The translations under genes were made by a program, and so were the position numbers. Below, piece after piece: positions 40,639-50,439 of a stretch of DNA of 64,000 bases. A model generated the notes under the pieces. The model did no database searches. It was given only the letters and a program-made list of their open reading frames with translations, and was not told the DNA's origin. The DNA is from Caenorhabditis remanei (taxonomy: Eukaryota; Nematoda; Chromadorea; Rhabditida; Rhabditidae): positions 1-64,000 of the forward strand of contig NW_026526124.1 of the NCBI RefSeq assembly GCF_010183535.1. The letters are read 5' to 3'. How positions within the stretch are numbered: position 1 is the stretch's first letter; each line of letters opens with the position of its first letter.

Positions 40639-43600
40639 CATTTCAGCGTTCCTGTGATCTTGAAGTACTCAGTGTATCTTCCTCCACAGTTGATTGAGCA
40701 CACTTTTCTGAATCCGGCATATTGAGCAAAGAATGTGATGTTTGTGGATTTTCCATTGGGCGAGCATGGTACGGTAAACATGTCTTTGTCGCAGACAATG
40801 TTTCCAATGACTTCTTTCATAGAAGAGGTGCACTTGATCTCCGCTTGTCCTCCAGATGCACAATTGTAGCATCCTTGGATTTGTTTTGCTTTGATGTAGC
40901 ATTTGTCGGATGAAATCAGGATAGAGGTAGTGACATTGTCTTCCAATGTGAGCACTAGTCCGATGGTCACCTCGTCGTTGATGGTGGCTACCGCCGACTC
41001 ATTTTCAGCTTTCAGGGTCCAATGTCCTTCTCTGAGTGGGAGGCGTTTCTGGATGGTGTTGAACTGAGTTTCCAGATCGTCCTCTTCGCATGTGCAAACC
41101 ATGGAATCTTCGGCTGGCTCACAAGTGCATCTTTCGTTGAGTTGGCACGTCTCGTCCCCTTCTTTTCTTTTGCATTGGATGCTTGGCAAACGATATGGTT
41201 GCCACAAGGCGACTTGTGACTTGTCGTTTCTGATTAACCAGTTTTCCAGAATTGGCGATACTGGTTTGTTAATCCAAGCGACGGTGACACTGATGTCTTG
41301 AAGCGATCCAGGAAAACTGACTGGCAATGTCATGGTTTCTGTTTTTTGATGGCGATCGCCATTCAATCTTGTTACCGACATTTCGATGACCAGTCTTTCT
41401 CTCCATTCGGCACATTGAAAGATCTCGAGCGTTCCGTTGTTCTTTTCTTTTCCGTAGATTCTGTAGAAGAGACATCCTGGGGACGGGAAGAAACATGAAC
41501 AACCTAGTCCTCCACAGCTTTCGGTACAGTAGGTGTTCCCAATGTGATTGTTGGCTTCACCGAGTTCTGGTACCATTGAATTTTGTGTAATGTTGAGGCA
41601 CTTGTCTGCTACACATGATCCTGTATGGGCGCAGCGTTTAGCACTCCATACATGAATTTGAGCGTCCTTTGTGAAGGTGATTGTGTTTTTCAGGCATTCC
41701 ATTCTGATCTCGAGAAATCTGATTCTGATTTCTTTTGTGGTCATTCCATTCTGCTCGATCCGGAGGCATGCTTCCTTGTTGAAAGATCCAATGGTCAGAT
41801 GCTCTTGGGTTACCAATTTGCATGTTTTTGGTTCTTCTTTGGTGCAAATCTTTTCTCCTTGAGACAGAAGATTAACTTCCTGACAGGCGTTGCTCGAGTG
41901 GATCATTGAGAAGAACATCAGGATAGTCACCATTATTTCCCAATTGATTTTTCCGCGTCGGGAAGATTTGCGAGGAATGAATCCACGGCATTTCGAGATG
42001 ATCATTTGGAGCAATTTGTAGATCATGATCAGTGGTGCTCCCATGGATATTTTCACCTTGAATATGCAGTACACTATCATCGCAATGATATAGAGGATGA
42101 CTGCAAATCCAGCGAGAGCCATGTACGGATGACACTCCGGATTGAGGACATTTGTTGTGCAGATCACACAGTCGATGCTGTCACATGTAGAAACAGCATG
42201 GCAATTCAGTTCATATACTGTGACCGCGTTGGCCATCAGTATTTTTGCAGTTGCATGGTGATCCGTAATTTTCAGAGCAGGTGGGATCCAAACATCTGCG
42301 TAGTTGCTGTTCCAGGTCATTCGAGGTCTTGATGTGCAATAGTTCTGTACGCACATTTCGAAGCTTTCATATTCCAGATTGACACGAATCCCAGTTGGCG
42401 TGCATTCTAACGGCGAGATAGCCATCGTTGGTCCAATGATGATTGACAGAATCACCATAATCATGAACTTTGACCATGGGAAGTTCACCAATGTAGAGAT
42501 TGCAGAAGCGACTTGAAAGCGATCTTCGTGTTGGTCTTCGTTGTAGTTGACTCTTTTCTGCTTTCTCAAGTTATACCTCTTGACCATGTCCTTTGTTTGG
42601 ACTTCAGGAGCATCTGGAACTTGCTCTTCTGGAAGAGAAACCCCGTTGGTTTCGTTCTTCCGTTGGGTGTCTTCACCATCAAGCTCCAATGGGACAACCA
42701 AATTGATGGGGCGTTTGATGATGTTTCCTTTGCTGGTTCTCAAGTGTACTTCACGGAGAACACCATCCGATGATGGATCAGCTTTGACAATTTCTCCCAG
42801 TTTCCAGTAGTTTCGTGGAAGATCCGGGTCTGTGATGAGGATTACCTGACCAACTGCTGGAGTCTCGGATTTTCCTCTTTTGTTGTTCATTCGCAGCTTG
42901 TGGGTGCTTCTCAATTCAGCCAAATAAGTTGTTTTCCACGTTTGCCAAGCGGTTTCGACAACTTTGGAGACAGATTTGATGGCAGCGATAGCCTCATCTT
43001 TAGCGAGCGAAATTTCTCCTGGTGGAGCGTAGTCTTCATTCATTTCCAATGTGGAATCCATTGGATAGTTGACTTGAATGTTCGGGTAGACAAAATCGAT
43101 AGGTCTCAGGACAAATCCGCTGTCCAGATTTTGTCCAACGTATGTGAGGGGTCTGGAGTTGAGAGCTGCAGCGACCTCAGTGAATGTTGTGTGGATATCG
43201 TCCAATGATAAGATGCTCCGCCCAATACCTTTGAACATTGATTGTTTGATTGAGCGCATCATTCTTTCATACATTCCTCCTTGCCAGGGGGCGTATGGCG
43301 TGATAAATTTCCACTCGATCTTTGCGTCTCCAAGAAATTTCTTCACCTCATTGTTGAAATTGCAGTTTTTTGTTGTTGTTTCTGCAATGTCTTGGAGGAT
43401 CTTGTCGGCTAAAATGAAATGTGGAGCGTTATCACTGACGATAGCATTTGGTTTTCCACAGAGGCTGACAAAGCGTTGAAAGGCTTTCAGAAAACAGCTT
43501 GTATCCGGTCGGACTATCAATTGGATGTGGACTAATCTTGTTGTGGCACAGATGAATAGGCATCCCCAGCACGAAGCGACAGTATTGTCTTCTTTTCGGT

Positions 43601-44183
43601 AGGACATCGGACCAAAATAATCGAGTCCTGTGTGTTGGAAAGGCGCTGTTCCTTTCACTCGGTGCTCTGGCAGATCCACCATGTCTGGGTATTTGAATGG
43701 CGGCTTGTTGTATCTTTGACAGGCGACACACTTTGACAAGAGCGATTTCACTTGTTGGCGAAGATTTGGGATCCAGAATTTCTTCCTGACCTCCGTCATC
43801 GTTTGCTGTTCATTGCAGTGCCATTTTCCATGAGCTTCTCGTATGATCAGCTTTGCCAGTTGGGTTTTTGGTTCGATCAATATTGGAAATCTGGCCATTT
43901 TTGCATTGTCCATGTGTTTGAGTCTTCCACGACAGATGATGATCTTGTTGTCATCAAGTTCCAGATTCAGATCATTCCAGGAATGTTTCTTCCTTAAGCT
44001 GATTTGAGCTTGATGCTCTCGAATGATCCGTATTTCCGCTGCGCTTTGTTCTGATGCGGAAATTGGTGGATTTCCTTCTGGAACTTTTTTGAGCTCAGCG
44101 ATGGTTGTCAGCAGCCGTTCTTTCACGTCTTGTGAAAGAGGATTAGCGAATTTAGCGATGGCTCTCATTGTGTACGCGATCAC
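40638..44183 (-). CDS. BEL element integrase and Env (phlebovirus Gc-like) part of the polyprotein
   Basis: Open for 1181 codons after the TAG at 44304-44306. The integrase has an HHCC zinc motif (His in REAHGKWHC, then CVACQRY), a DDE core with D in HTGLDYFGPM (about 43620), D in IVSDNAPHF (about 43430) and E in GGMYERMMRS (about 43270). After the integrase comes a linker (EEQVPDAPEVQTKDMVKRY) and hydrophobic spans (MIMVILSIIIGPTMA; ALAGFAVILYIIAMIVYCIF; VTILMFFSMI). A Cys-rich ectodomain follows, with a Gly/Cys/aromatic loop (CGGLGCSCFF...GCLFY, about 41480-41520) characteristic of the phlebovirus Gc/class II fusion protein family. The ORF ends without an obvious C-terminal membrane anchor. 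Start codon use is moot, because the frame continues upstream through the stop. Confidence 0.85.
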   Translation of the reverse strand: MIAYTMRAIAKFANPLSQDVKERLLTTIAELKKVPEGNPPISASEQSAAEIRIIREHQAQISLRKKHSWNDLNLELDDNKIIICRGRLKHMDNAKMARFPILIEPKTQLAKLIIREAHGKWHCNEQQTMTEVRKKFWIPNLRQQVKSLLSKCVACQRYNKPPFKYPDMVDLPEHRVKGTAPFQHTGLDYFGPMSYRKEDNTVASCWGCLFICATTRLVHIQLIVRPDTSCFLKAFQRFVSLCGKPNAIVSDNAPHFILADKILQDIAETTTKNCNFNNEVKKFLGDAKIEWKFITPYAPWQGGMYERMMRSIKQSMFKGIGRSILSLDDIHTTFTEVAAALNSRPLTYVGQNLDSGFVLRPIDFVYPNIQVNYPMDSTLEMNEDYAPPGEISLAKDEAIAAIKSVSKVVETAWQTWKTTYLAELRSTHKLRMNNKRGKSETPAVGQVILITDPDLPRNYWKLGEIVKADPSSDGVLREVHLRTSKGNIIKRPINLVVPLELDGEDTQRKNETNGVSLPEEQVPDAPEVQTKDMVKRYNLRKQKRVNYNEDQHEDRFQVASAISTLVNFPWSKFMIMVILSIIIGPTMAISPLECTPTGIRVNLEYESFEMCVQNYCTSRPRMTWNSNYADVWIPPALKITDHHATAKILMANAVTVYELNCHAVSTCDSIDCVICTTNVLNPECHPYMALAGFAVILYIIAMIVYCIFKVKISMGAPLIMIYKLLQMIISKCRGFIPRKSSRRGKINWEIMVTILMFFSMIHSSNACQEVNLLSQGEKICTKEEPKTCKLVTQEHLTIGSFNKEACLRIEQNGMTTKEIRIRFLEIRMECLKNTITFTKDAQIHVWSAKRCAHTGSCVADKCLNITQNSMVPELGEANNHIGNTYCTESCGGLGCSCFFPSPGCLFYRIYGKEKNNGTLEIFQCAEWRERLVIEMSVTRLNGDRHQKTETMTLPVSFPGSLQDISVTVAWINKPVSPILENWLIRNDKSQVALWQPYRLPSIQCKRKEGDETCQLNERCTCEPAEDSMVCTCEEDDLETQFNTIQKRLPLREGHWTLKAENESAVATINDEVTIGLVLTLEDNVTTSILISSDKCYIKAKQIQGCYNCASGGQAEIKCTSSMKEVIGNIVCDKDMFTVPCSPNGKSTNITFFAQYAGFRKVCSINCGGRYTEYFKITGTLK

Positions 44184-44303
44184 ACGTCTCTTTCGGAGTA
44201 GCGAACTCGCACTGATCGAATCGAAGATTTCAGCAGTGTCGGCATTGTCGTCAATACTGTTGCAGATATTGATTCTCGCATTATCTTCTTCGGATTCCTT
44301 GAT

Positions 44304-44696
44304 CTAGAACGTTTGGTAAGTGTCCCAAACACTTGGATCTTTCTGACAGAAGCTAGGTCCTGTCCACCAGAAGCTGCTTGGGAATTCATCCTTTGTTATG
44401 CCACGCGTTCCAAGATCGGCTGGATTGTCTTCTGAACGAATGTGTCCGAATCTGACTTTGACTCCAGTTTCAGCGATCTCCTGACTGGCGAGGCGGATGC
44501 TTTCGAGCCGGTTGGTAATGAGAACTCCAACTTCCTTCTTTCCTGGTGTTGATTTTATCCAGCTGAGAGCGATTTCACTATCAGTGAGGATGATAGCTTC
44601 CGATACTCCGATGTCTCCTTTTTGAAGACATTGGATCACTGACAGCATTCTTTGCGTTCCCATGGTTAGCGCGTGCAGTTCCAATTTCGGAATTGT
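44304..44696 (-). CDS. BEL element RNase H segment between two stop codons
   Basis: A segment in the same frame as both neighbours. PKLELHALTMGTQ is the usual BEL transition from reverse transcriptase to RNase H; LTDSEIALSWI and SEDNPADLGTRG carry the active-site Asp residues. It is bounded by TGA (44697-44699) and TAG (44304-44306). It is listed separately only because of those stops. Confidence 0.8.
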   Translation of the reverse strand, partial: TIPKLELHALTMGTQRMLSVIQCLQKGDIGVSEAIILTDSEIALSWIKSTPGKKEVGVLITNRLESIRLASQEIAETGVKVRFGHIRSEDNPADLGTRGITKDEFPSSFWWTGPSFCQKDPSVWDTYQTF

Positions 44697-47600
44697 TCAT
44701 TTTTCCTTCAAGGATTTGACTTTGGATTTTCCAAGGAAAATGTTCATTCCATATTTGTTGTGCGCGTAGAAGCAGTAAGCCGTTGCGTTTTGGCTGGCGT
44801 CACAAAAACAAATAATCTTGTTTTTGTTTGATTGGTCGAGGATATTGCGAGGCAACTCCTTGATGAATCCTTCCGTCTGATCCAGCAGTTCTTTCCATTG
44901 GCTCTCATGGTTCTTGTTCAATGGGGTGTCCCATTTGTAAGCGAACTCATCTTGCCATAGCACACGTTGGAATAGTTTCGATGTGAGCATCAATGGGGTC
45001 ATTAGTCCTTGAGGATCGAAGTCGCTTCCGATTTTTCTGGACACGGTACGTCTGCTGTACTTCTCATTAGTAGACACTAAGCATTCCAATTGGATGGTGT
45101 CCTTGTCTGGATCATATGGGATTCCTAGCACTTTCAAGTCGGACTTTTGAGCTTTGTCGACTTCTGGAATGTTGTCGTTGAACTCGTCAGAGTTTCCCAT
45201 GAATTCACGCAGATTCAAGTTTGCATCAGCGAAAATAGCTTTGAACTCCTTGTATAACTCAAGCGCTTCTCTTGGCGAACCATCGAATGTGAATATGAGA
45301 TTATCCACATAAAGATTCTCATTAATCTTGGAAGCGAGTTTGGAGTTGGCATGATTTTCGAGATGGAGCATGATTGTGGCTGCGAGTAAGAACGGACTAG
45401 CGTTTAGACCGAACAGAACGCGAGTGAAGCGATAGACTTCGACATTGTCTGGAGTAGCTGGTAGATTGATGTCTTTGATCCAGAGAATCCGAGTCAAGTC
45501 TCTATCTTCTTCGTTCAGTCTGACTTGAAGAAAAGCCTTCTCCACATCTGCCAAGATGACTGTTTCTCCTGATCTGAAGCGAATCAGGATGTCCAAAATG
45601 TCCGGCAGCAATGTCGGGCCTTGCTCGATTGCATCATTGAGGGAGTCGTTTCCCTTGTAATGAGCGGATGCGTCCACGACGACACGGCATTTTGTGGTGG
45701 CCTTGTGTGGAGTCAGGACTGGCTGAATCGGACTGTAGTGCGTCCATTTTCCTTTTGGAGTTTGAGTAGTGACAATCTCCAGAATGTTCTTTTTGACTTG
45801 ATCCTCGAAAATTTCTTGGATCATTTTCTTCACTTCCAGCGGTGTCGTTTTCACTATACCTATTAATCTTTTCAAGGTAAGACGGTAATTGTCTGGAAGG
45901 GTGGCGATCTTATTCGTCTTGAGAGGGAGTTTGACAAAATATCCTTCGATCCGTTTTTGAACTGTGTCTCGAAAAAACTGGAGGATTTGTTTGTCTTTTT
46001 CCTTTCTTTCATCAGCAGAAGATCCAGCGAATTCGTCTCCATTGCATTTGAGCACGTCTTGTTTTTGGAGATATTCGAATGGCTCATCTTCTTGGATTGA
46101 GTTGATGATCATGACAGAGTTGACGTTTGAGCGATCCCGCGATGTCTTTTTGCGTCCCATTGTTGTGTATCCGAACTTTGTGTTCAGAAGTAGGATGCCG
46201 GATGGTAAGGTGATCGTGTCACCAATCCAGATTGTGGACATCTGATCCATTCCGATCAAAACATCAGGATCTACTTCATCCTCGAACGCGTCCGTATTGA
46301 CGTCGATCTTGTTGCGATGAATGAAGCGTATGTCTTCTCTTGACATTTCAGCTTTCGGGATGTTTCCTACCACACATGATCTCAGTAGAACATCGATTTC
46401 AGCTGACTCTTTTTCTGTGAAGACGACAATTGAGGTTTCTTTGTACTTCTCTGGTCCCTTCGCTGTAGGCGATCCAAAGGTTTTCAGTCGTAGAGTGGGT
46501 CCATCTGGTGTTTCGAGATTGAGGGTTTTTGCCACAGATTCTTTTATAAAACTTCTGTCGGCCCCCGTATCAATCATCATCGAAATTGTTGTCCATTCTC
46601 CCGACTCCTTGTTTCTCGCTTTTGCTTGAATTGTCGGCACGAAGGCTTTTGAAGTGGTCGTCGGCGCTCTCTCTGTTGTCTGCGTCTCACACTGGACAGC
46701 TTCTTCTACTTCTTCGGTGTGAGTCACGTTGGTAGTCGCCGTCTTGACTTTTGTCTTGGCTTGCTGATTGTGTTTGCTATCTCTCGATGAGTTAGCAGAA
46801 GATGGCGAAGATGATTCACTTCGATTTGTGCAAAGGACACTTGAATGTCGACCTTTACAGAAGTAGCACGGCCTGGTACTGTAACATTCTGCAGTTTTGT
46901 GTGCATTACTATGACAGTTTAAACAGCGTCCTTCGCGATTCAAAAAATCTTTGCGATCCTTGATTGAAACGAATTTTGTGCATTTGCTGGAATGGTGCTC
47001 GGAGTCCTTACAAAACAGACATAATCTGGTTTTCTTCTGTTTTTCAGAGCGATCCGATTTATTGGACTGGTTTCTGTCCTTCTTTGGATTATCGGCTTTC
47101 TCCTTTGGATCATTTTTGCCCTTCATCAATAGTTCCAGATCTTCTTCTAGCGTTATGTTCTCTTCAATGTCGGTGAACATTTTGCTGATTGTCCAGTCCT
47201 CCGAAGAAGCAATTTTCTTCTTGAAGGTGGCTCTTCTGATCTTGTCGTTGAACTTTTCCATGATGAGTTCCTTCATCATCCGATTGTCTACGGGTTCTTG
47301 AAGGCGTTCCAGTTGCTTTATCGCGACCATCAATCTTTCGAATAGGAGTCTTTGCTCTCGGGTGCTGCTGTCTTTGGCACAATCTTTGCGAACTTTTTCA
47401 TTCAGTTCCAGAATGGTAGTCTCAGTGTCCGCGTATTTGTTTTTGAGAAGTTTGACGGCGATGTCATAATTCTCTGGCGTGATCTGGAATTGATCCAGTA
47501 GTTCTTTCGCTCCTCCTTGAAGATGATTGAGAAGATGAGTGAATTTTAGGATATTTGAGATGTCCGCTTTGTGGATTATCTCTTCGTATAGCGACCAGAA

Positions 47601-48089
47601 TTTGTGGAATTCCCATCTTTTCCCAGAGAAGACTGGGAGTTTGACTGGTGGGAGGTTGGAAATCTGACGTTCCATTTCCATGCTTGGTCGTTGTTGCGAA
47701 AACTCCTTGATATTCTGCTTGTTATCCACAGGCTCGACATTCTCTGATCGGATTCTTTGCAGAACTGCGTGGTACGAATCCCTGAGATTAATGGCGTCCT
47801 GGTTGAGCTGAATCAATAGCGGAAGTTTCTCTTCATAATTTTTCACATTGGCATCTTCTTCATCTCCAATTTTTTCGATTTGCTCTGACAATTTGATCGT
47901 TGTTGCTTCAAGCGTTTGGATTTTTGAATCCAGGAGGTCTATCACTTCCACAATTTGTCCGATATCCTGTTTCGGAATAGGACCAATCTCGTTTTTCAGT
48001 TTGCTGAGCTCATTCTGATACTTCTTCACGAATGTCGACAATGCGGTCGATTGGCTCGTGGTACTCAAGAAGTATAATTGAAGACTCAT
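44697..48089 (-). CDS. BEL element Gag, aspartic protease and reverse transcriptase
   Basis: A 1130-codon ORF, ATG at 48089. The coiled-coil N-terminus is followed by a capsid-like region (FSGKRWEFHKFWSLYEE), then three zinc knuckles: CLFCKDSEHHSSKC, CLNCHSNAHKTAEC and CYFCKGRHSSVLC (about 47030-46833). The aspartic protease has MMIDTGADRSF (about 46575) and a late DVLIGMD. The reverse transcriptase has CRVVVDASA, LADVEKAFLQV, FGLNASPFLL and LYVDNLIFT (about 45310). The catalytic box is YVDN, with Asn for the second Asp of the common YVDD. The ORF ends at TGA 44697-44699 just before RNase H. Confidence 0.9.
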   Translation of the reverse strand: MSLQLYFLSTTSQSTALSTFVKKYQNELSKLKNEIGPIPKQDIGQIVEVIDLLDSKIQTLEATTIKLSEQIEKIGDEEDANVKNYEEKLPLLIQLNQDAINLRDSYHAVLQRIRSENVEPVDNKQNIKEFSQQRPSMEMERQISNLPPVKLPVFSGKRWEFHKFWSLYEEIIHKADISNILKFTHLLNHLQGGAKELLDQFQITPENYDIAVKLLKNKYADTETTILELNEKVRKDCAKDSSTREQRLLFERLMVAIKQLERLQEPVDNRMMKELIMEKFNDKIRRATFKKKIASSEDWTISKMFTDIEENITLEEDLELLMKGKNDPKEKADNPKKDRNQSNKSDRSEKQKKTRLCLFCKDSEHHSSKCTKFVSIKDRKDFLNREGRCLNCHSNAHKTAECYSTRPCYFCKGRHSSVLCTNRSESSSPSSANSSRDSKHNQQAKTKVKTATTNVTHTEEVEEAVQCETQTTERAPTTTSKAFVPTIQAKARNKESGEWTTISMMIDTGADRSFIKESVAKTLNLETPDGPTLRLKTFGSPTAKGPEKYKETSIVVFTEKESAEIDVLLRSCVVGNIPKAEMSREDIRFIHRNKIDVNTDAFEDEVDPDVLIGMDQMSTIWIGDTITLPSGILLLNTKFGYTTMGRKKTSRDRSNVNSVMIINSIQEDEPFEYLQKQDVLKCNGDEFAGSSADERKEKDKQILQFFRDTVQKRIEGYFVKLPLKTNKIATLPDNYRLTLKRLIGIVKTTPLEVKKMIQEIFEDQVKKNILEIVTTQTPKGKWTHYSPIQPVLTPHKATTKCRVVVDASAHYKGNDSLNDAIEQGPTLLPDILDILIRFRSGETVILADVEKAFLQVRLNEEDRDLTRILWIKDINLPATPDNVEVYRFTRVLFGLNASPFLLAATIMLHLENHANSKLASKINENLYVDNLIFTFDGSPREALELYKEFKAIFADANLNLREFMGNSDEFNDNIPEVDKAQKSDLKVLGIPYDPDKDTIQLECLVSTNEKYSRRTVSRKIGSDFDPQGLMTPLMLTSKLFQRVLWQDEFAYKWDTPLNKNHESQWKELLDQTEGFIKELPRNILDQSNKNKIICFCDASQNATAYCFYAHNKYGMNIFLGKSKVKSLKEK

Positions 48090-48289
48090 GGTTCTTCACT
48101 GAATTAGCGATCCGAAGTGAGTGATTGGAGAGCGAAAAAATTCGAAAAATTTAAAATTTTACTCAGCGTTAGAGTAAAACTCGAGCGAATTTGGTGGTTA
48201 GTATCAGTTAGTCAAGAAAGGACGGACAAGAATATTATCAAAATAAAACTCGTACCTCCTTTCTCAAAAAAGCGATCCTTGATTGTTCC

Positions 48290-48650
48290 TGCCACGCGGG
48301 TTTTTTAGAATTTTGGTCGATTCACCATATAATTATTTCCCTCTTCCTTGACGACTTGCGGCGTTTCAATAAACAGTCAATCTAATAACTATTTATTGCA
48401 GAAGAAAGAATATCAAAGTAAAAATATATGGGCGAATAATACGATGGGGGAGAATTTGGAGAGTAAAGGTCTCTCTTAGGTTGCAAGTGACCTGTCCCTT
48501 CGGACAGGCTGTCTGCGCTAGAAGTAAGAGACGCAGACCTAAGAAATAGAAAAAGGGGCGGGACTCATAGTTAAATAGAAAAGGGTATGATATAGGATTA
48601 GGATAGTAGATATCATACACCTGATGTCAAGTTTCGCGCTCACAATAATC
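48290..48650 (-). repeat. LTR-like block at the 5' side of the BEL element
   Basis: On the minus strand, AATAAA (48392-48397) is followed by TGGTGAATCGACCAAAATTC and CCCGCGTGGCAGG, the same conserved pair as at 40150-40215. The first is a candidate primer-binding site because it begins TGG. A perfect hairpin (CCTGTCC-CTTC-GGACAGG) lies at 48491-48508 and the motif AAGAGACGCAGA at 48526-48537. The outer end is not defined by a target duplication. Confidence 0.55.
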
Positions 48651-48699
48651 GAACCCTGGCTCTAGCCCGACTTTGATCCTCACAGATTTCAAAATCCTT

Positions 48700-49460
48700 C
48701 AAGTCTAACAATCCTGGTTTCTACTCATTCTTATTCAAAAGGTATGTTCTCCCTATCCTTGAGTATTGTTCTGTTATTTACTGCCTGTCCCCCTCATCTC
48801 GTCTCTTTAGACTTCTAGAAACCACTCAGAGTATACTCTTGGAAAACTCTCCAGCATTGCAACATCTCTTTCTCTTCCTACACGCAACCCCTGAAACTCC
48901 TATCAATGCACTCCATTTGACACCGTAGACTCAAAGCCCAATTTCTCTTACTTTACAAATTCATTGCTGGCGCATCTCACTTTGCCTTTCTTAATACCTT
49001 TGTCACACTGTCAAATTCTCCTAGAAGACCCATGTGCTTTATCTGTCTCTCCCCCTATCTGATAACTTTTGCTTTTTTACTATTCCGTTTTGGAATGCCA
49101 TTACCTACAATGTAAATACTTTTCTTTCCCCCTGACAATTTGTTATTTTACATGATTCATTAATCACCCGGTTTTTAATATTTCTTGCTCCTTTCTTGTT
49201 GTATAATTGTAGCAGTTTCTTCTTAGTCTAGTTCCTTTAGTTCCTTTAATCCCCATTGGTCTAATTCCTGTAACACCCCTCGTCCCCGATATAGTCATTT
49301 AATCTGTCCTTCCCCTCGTCATTTTTCTTCACTATTCACCTAGATTTTTCCTATTTTTTACTTGAAACTGTTTCGTGAGGGGCATGTTCAAGTCTTCTGT
49401 GAATCTTTATAGCCGTTTTTTTCTTGAAAATATAATAAATAAATAAATAAATCGTGAGAG
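48700..49460 (+). pseudogene. LINE (non-LTR retrotransposon) 3' remnant
   Basis: One frame reads YVLPILEYCSVIYCLSPSSR, then RLLETTQS; another reads HRRLKAQFLLLYKFIAGASH, typical of the last part of non-LTR reverse transcriptase. It ends near a short (AATA)n tail at about 49430-49452, as expected for a LINE 3' end. Several stops show decay. It is related to 36640-37560 at the level of short blocks. Confidence 0.55.
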
Positions 49461-49739
49461 GCTCAATCTGGTCTTAATTTTGAATACTCTCAGAAGGGAA
49501 TGACCATATATTGGGAAATGATATACCTTACCCCATCTAGGACAAAACAAAAACATTACGTGCCTCTTTTGAGGTCCCAGTTAATGGCAGACACAATAAA
49601 AAAACTGTTTTAGTTGAACCACTTCGAGAAATCATAACTCGGTAAATTCAAAAACTATCTTCCCAAACTGAAGTGCTAACCACAGAATATAGACCAGGGT
49701 CACACAATAGTTGACATACTCATGTTTCCAGCGGTGTCT
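49461..49739. other. Intergenic
   Basis: No gene or repeat recognised. Confidence 0.35.
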
Positions 49740-49985
49740 CCCGAAAAGTCGTAAAACTAATGGAACTTATTGAGATGTACGTTATCAGTTCTGTTCTGAA
49801 ACTCAGCTTAAACCCTCTAGTCTCATGCATAAAATTTTATTTGTTTCCAGTGATCCTGAGGTTGATGAACTTTTTGACGTCTTCCTCTGTGAATAGTTTA
49901 TTTTGGAAAACTGCTATCTCACATTTCATACTCAACAAGTCAACAAATAAAGAGTTAACATTAGCTACAAAAAGATATTAACACA
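49740..49985. pseudogene. F-box gene debris in head-to-head arrangement
   Basis: 49740-49806 matches, on the plus strand, the first exon and splice region of the gene at 50440-52283 (VVKLMELIEM, followed by the GTTATCAGTTCTGTTCTGAAAC intron sequence). 49807-49985 matches, on the minus strand, its fourth exon (50711-50885). Two pieces of one paralogue are therefore joined in opposite orientations, evidence of a rearrangement beside the intact gene. Confidence 0.7.
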
Positions 49986-50304
49986 CAAAGATATTAACGA
50001 CTGACAAGGAAGAAAAAGAGAAAGCTTCACGCGGTTACAAATGATGCGATCAAAGATTCTAGAAAATGGATCGGTAAGAGATATTGGGAGGTAGTTACTA
50101 CCCAATTAGTGGAGGGAGAGGTAAAGAACAATTTCAAATTATGAAAGGAAAATATAAGAAACGAGGATAAAGAAGAAGGAAAAAAGTAGAAAGGAAAAAC
50201 TGGAAAACTGGTGTAGCTGTGAAATCGTTTCAAAAAACCTTTGAAACTAGCTAACGTTTCACCCTATTTTCTCAAAATTTACAAACATGGATATTAACAA
50301 ATAA
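49986..50304. other. Intergenic
   Basis: No gene recognised. The sequence becomes purine-rich to the right. Confidence 0.35.
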
Positions 50305-50436
50305 CAAATGAGAGGAAGAGAAAGAGAAAAAAAAAGTAAAAAGGAAAAAAGAAAGAGAACGAGAAGGAGGACAAGAAAGAGAACGAGAACATGAACGAGA
50401 ATGAAAAAAAGTAAAAGAGAAAGGAAAAGAAAAAGA
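50305..50436. repeat. Purine-only tract
   Basis: About 130 nt of almost pure A/G on the plus strand (GAAAGAGAACGAGAAGGAGG-like), ending 3 nt before the stop codon of the minus-strand F-box-associated gene. It would place a polypyrimidine tract directly in that gene's 3' UTR. Confidence 0.7.
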
Positions 50437-50439
50437 TCG

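Larger units (their letters stand above)
40150..48650 (-). mobile_element. BEL/Pao retrovirus-like element (Cer7-like) with phlebovirus-type Env
   Basis: Minus strand, from the LTR-like block near 48650-48290 through Gag, protease, reverse transcriptase, RNase H, integrase and Env to an LTR-like block at 40494-40150. Gag to Env lies in one frame (48089 to 40638) broken only by TGA at 44697-44699 and TAG at 44304-44306. The two flanking blocks share only short conserved segments (ATGGT..ATCGACCAAA and CCCGCGTGGCAGG), so they are not an identical LTR pair. The structure matches nematode BEL elements known to carry an envelope of phlebovirus origin. Confidence 0.85.

Noticed and set aside
40722..43997. 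Numerous plus-strand ORFs of 60-111 codons opposite the BEL polyprotein
   Set aside because: Antisense shadows of a long, well-supported minus-strand coding region.
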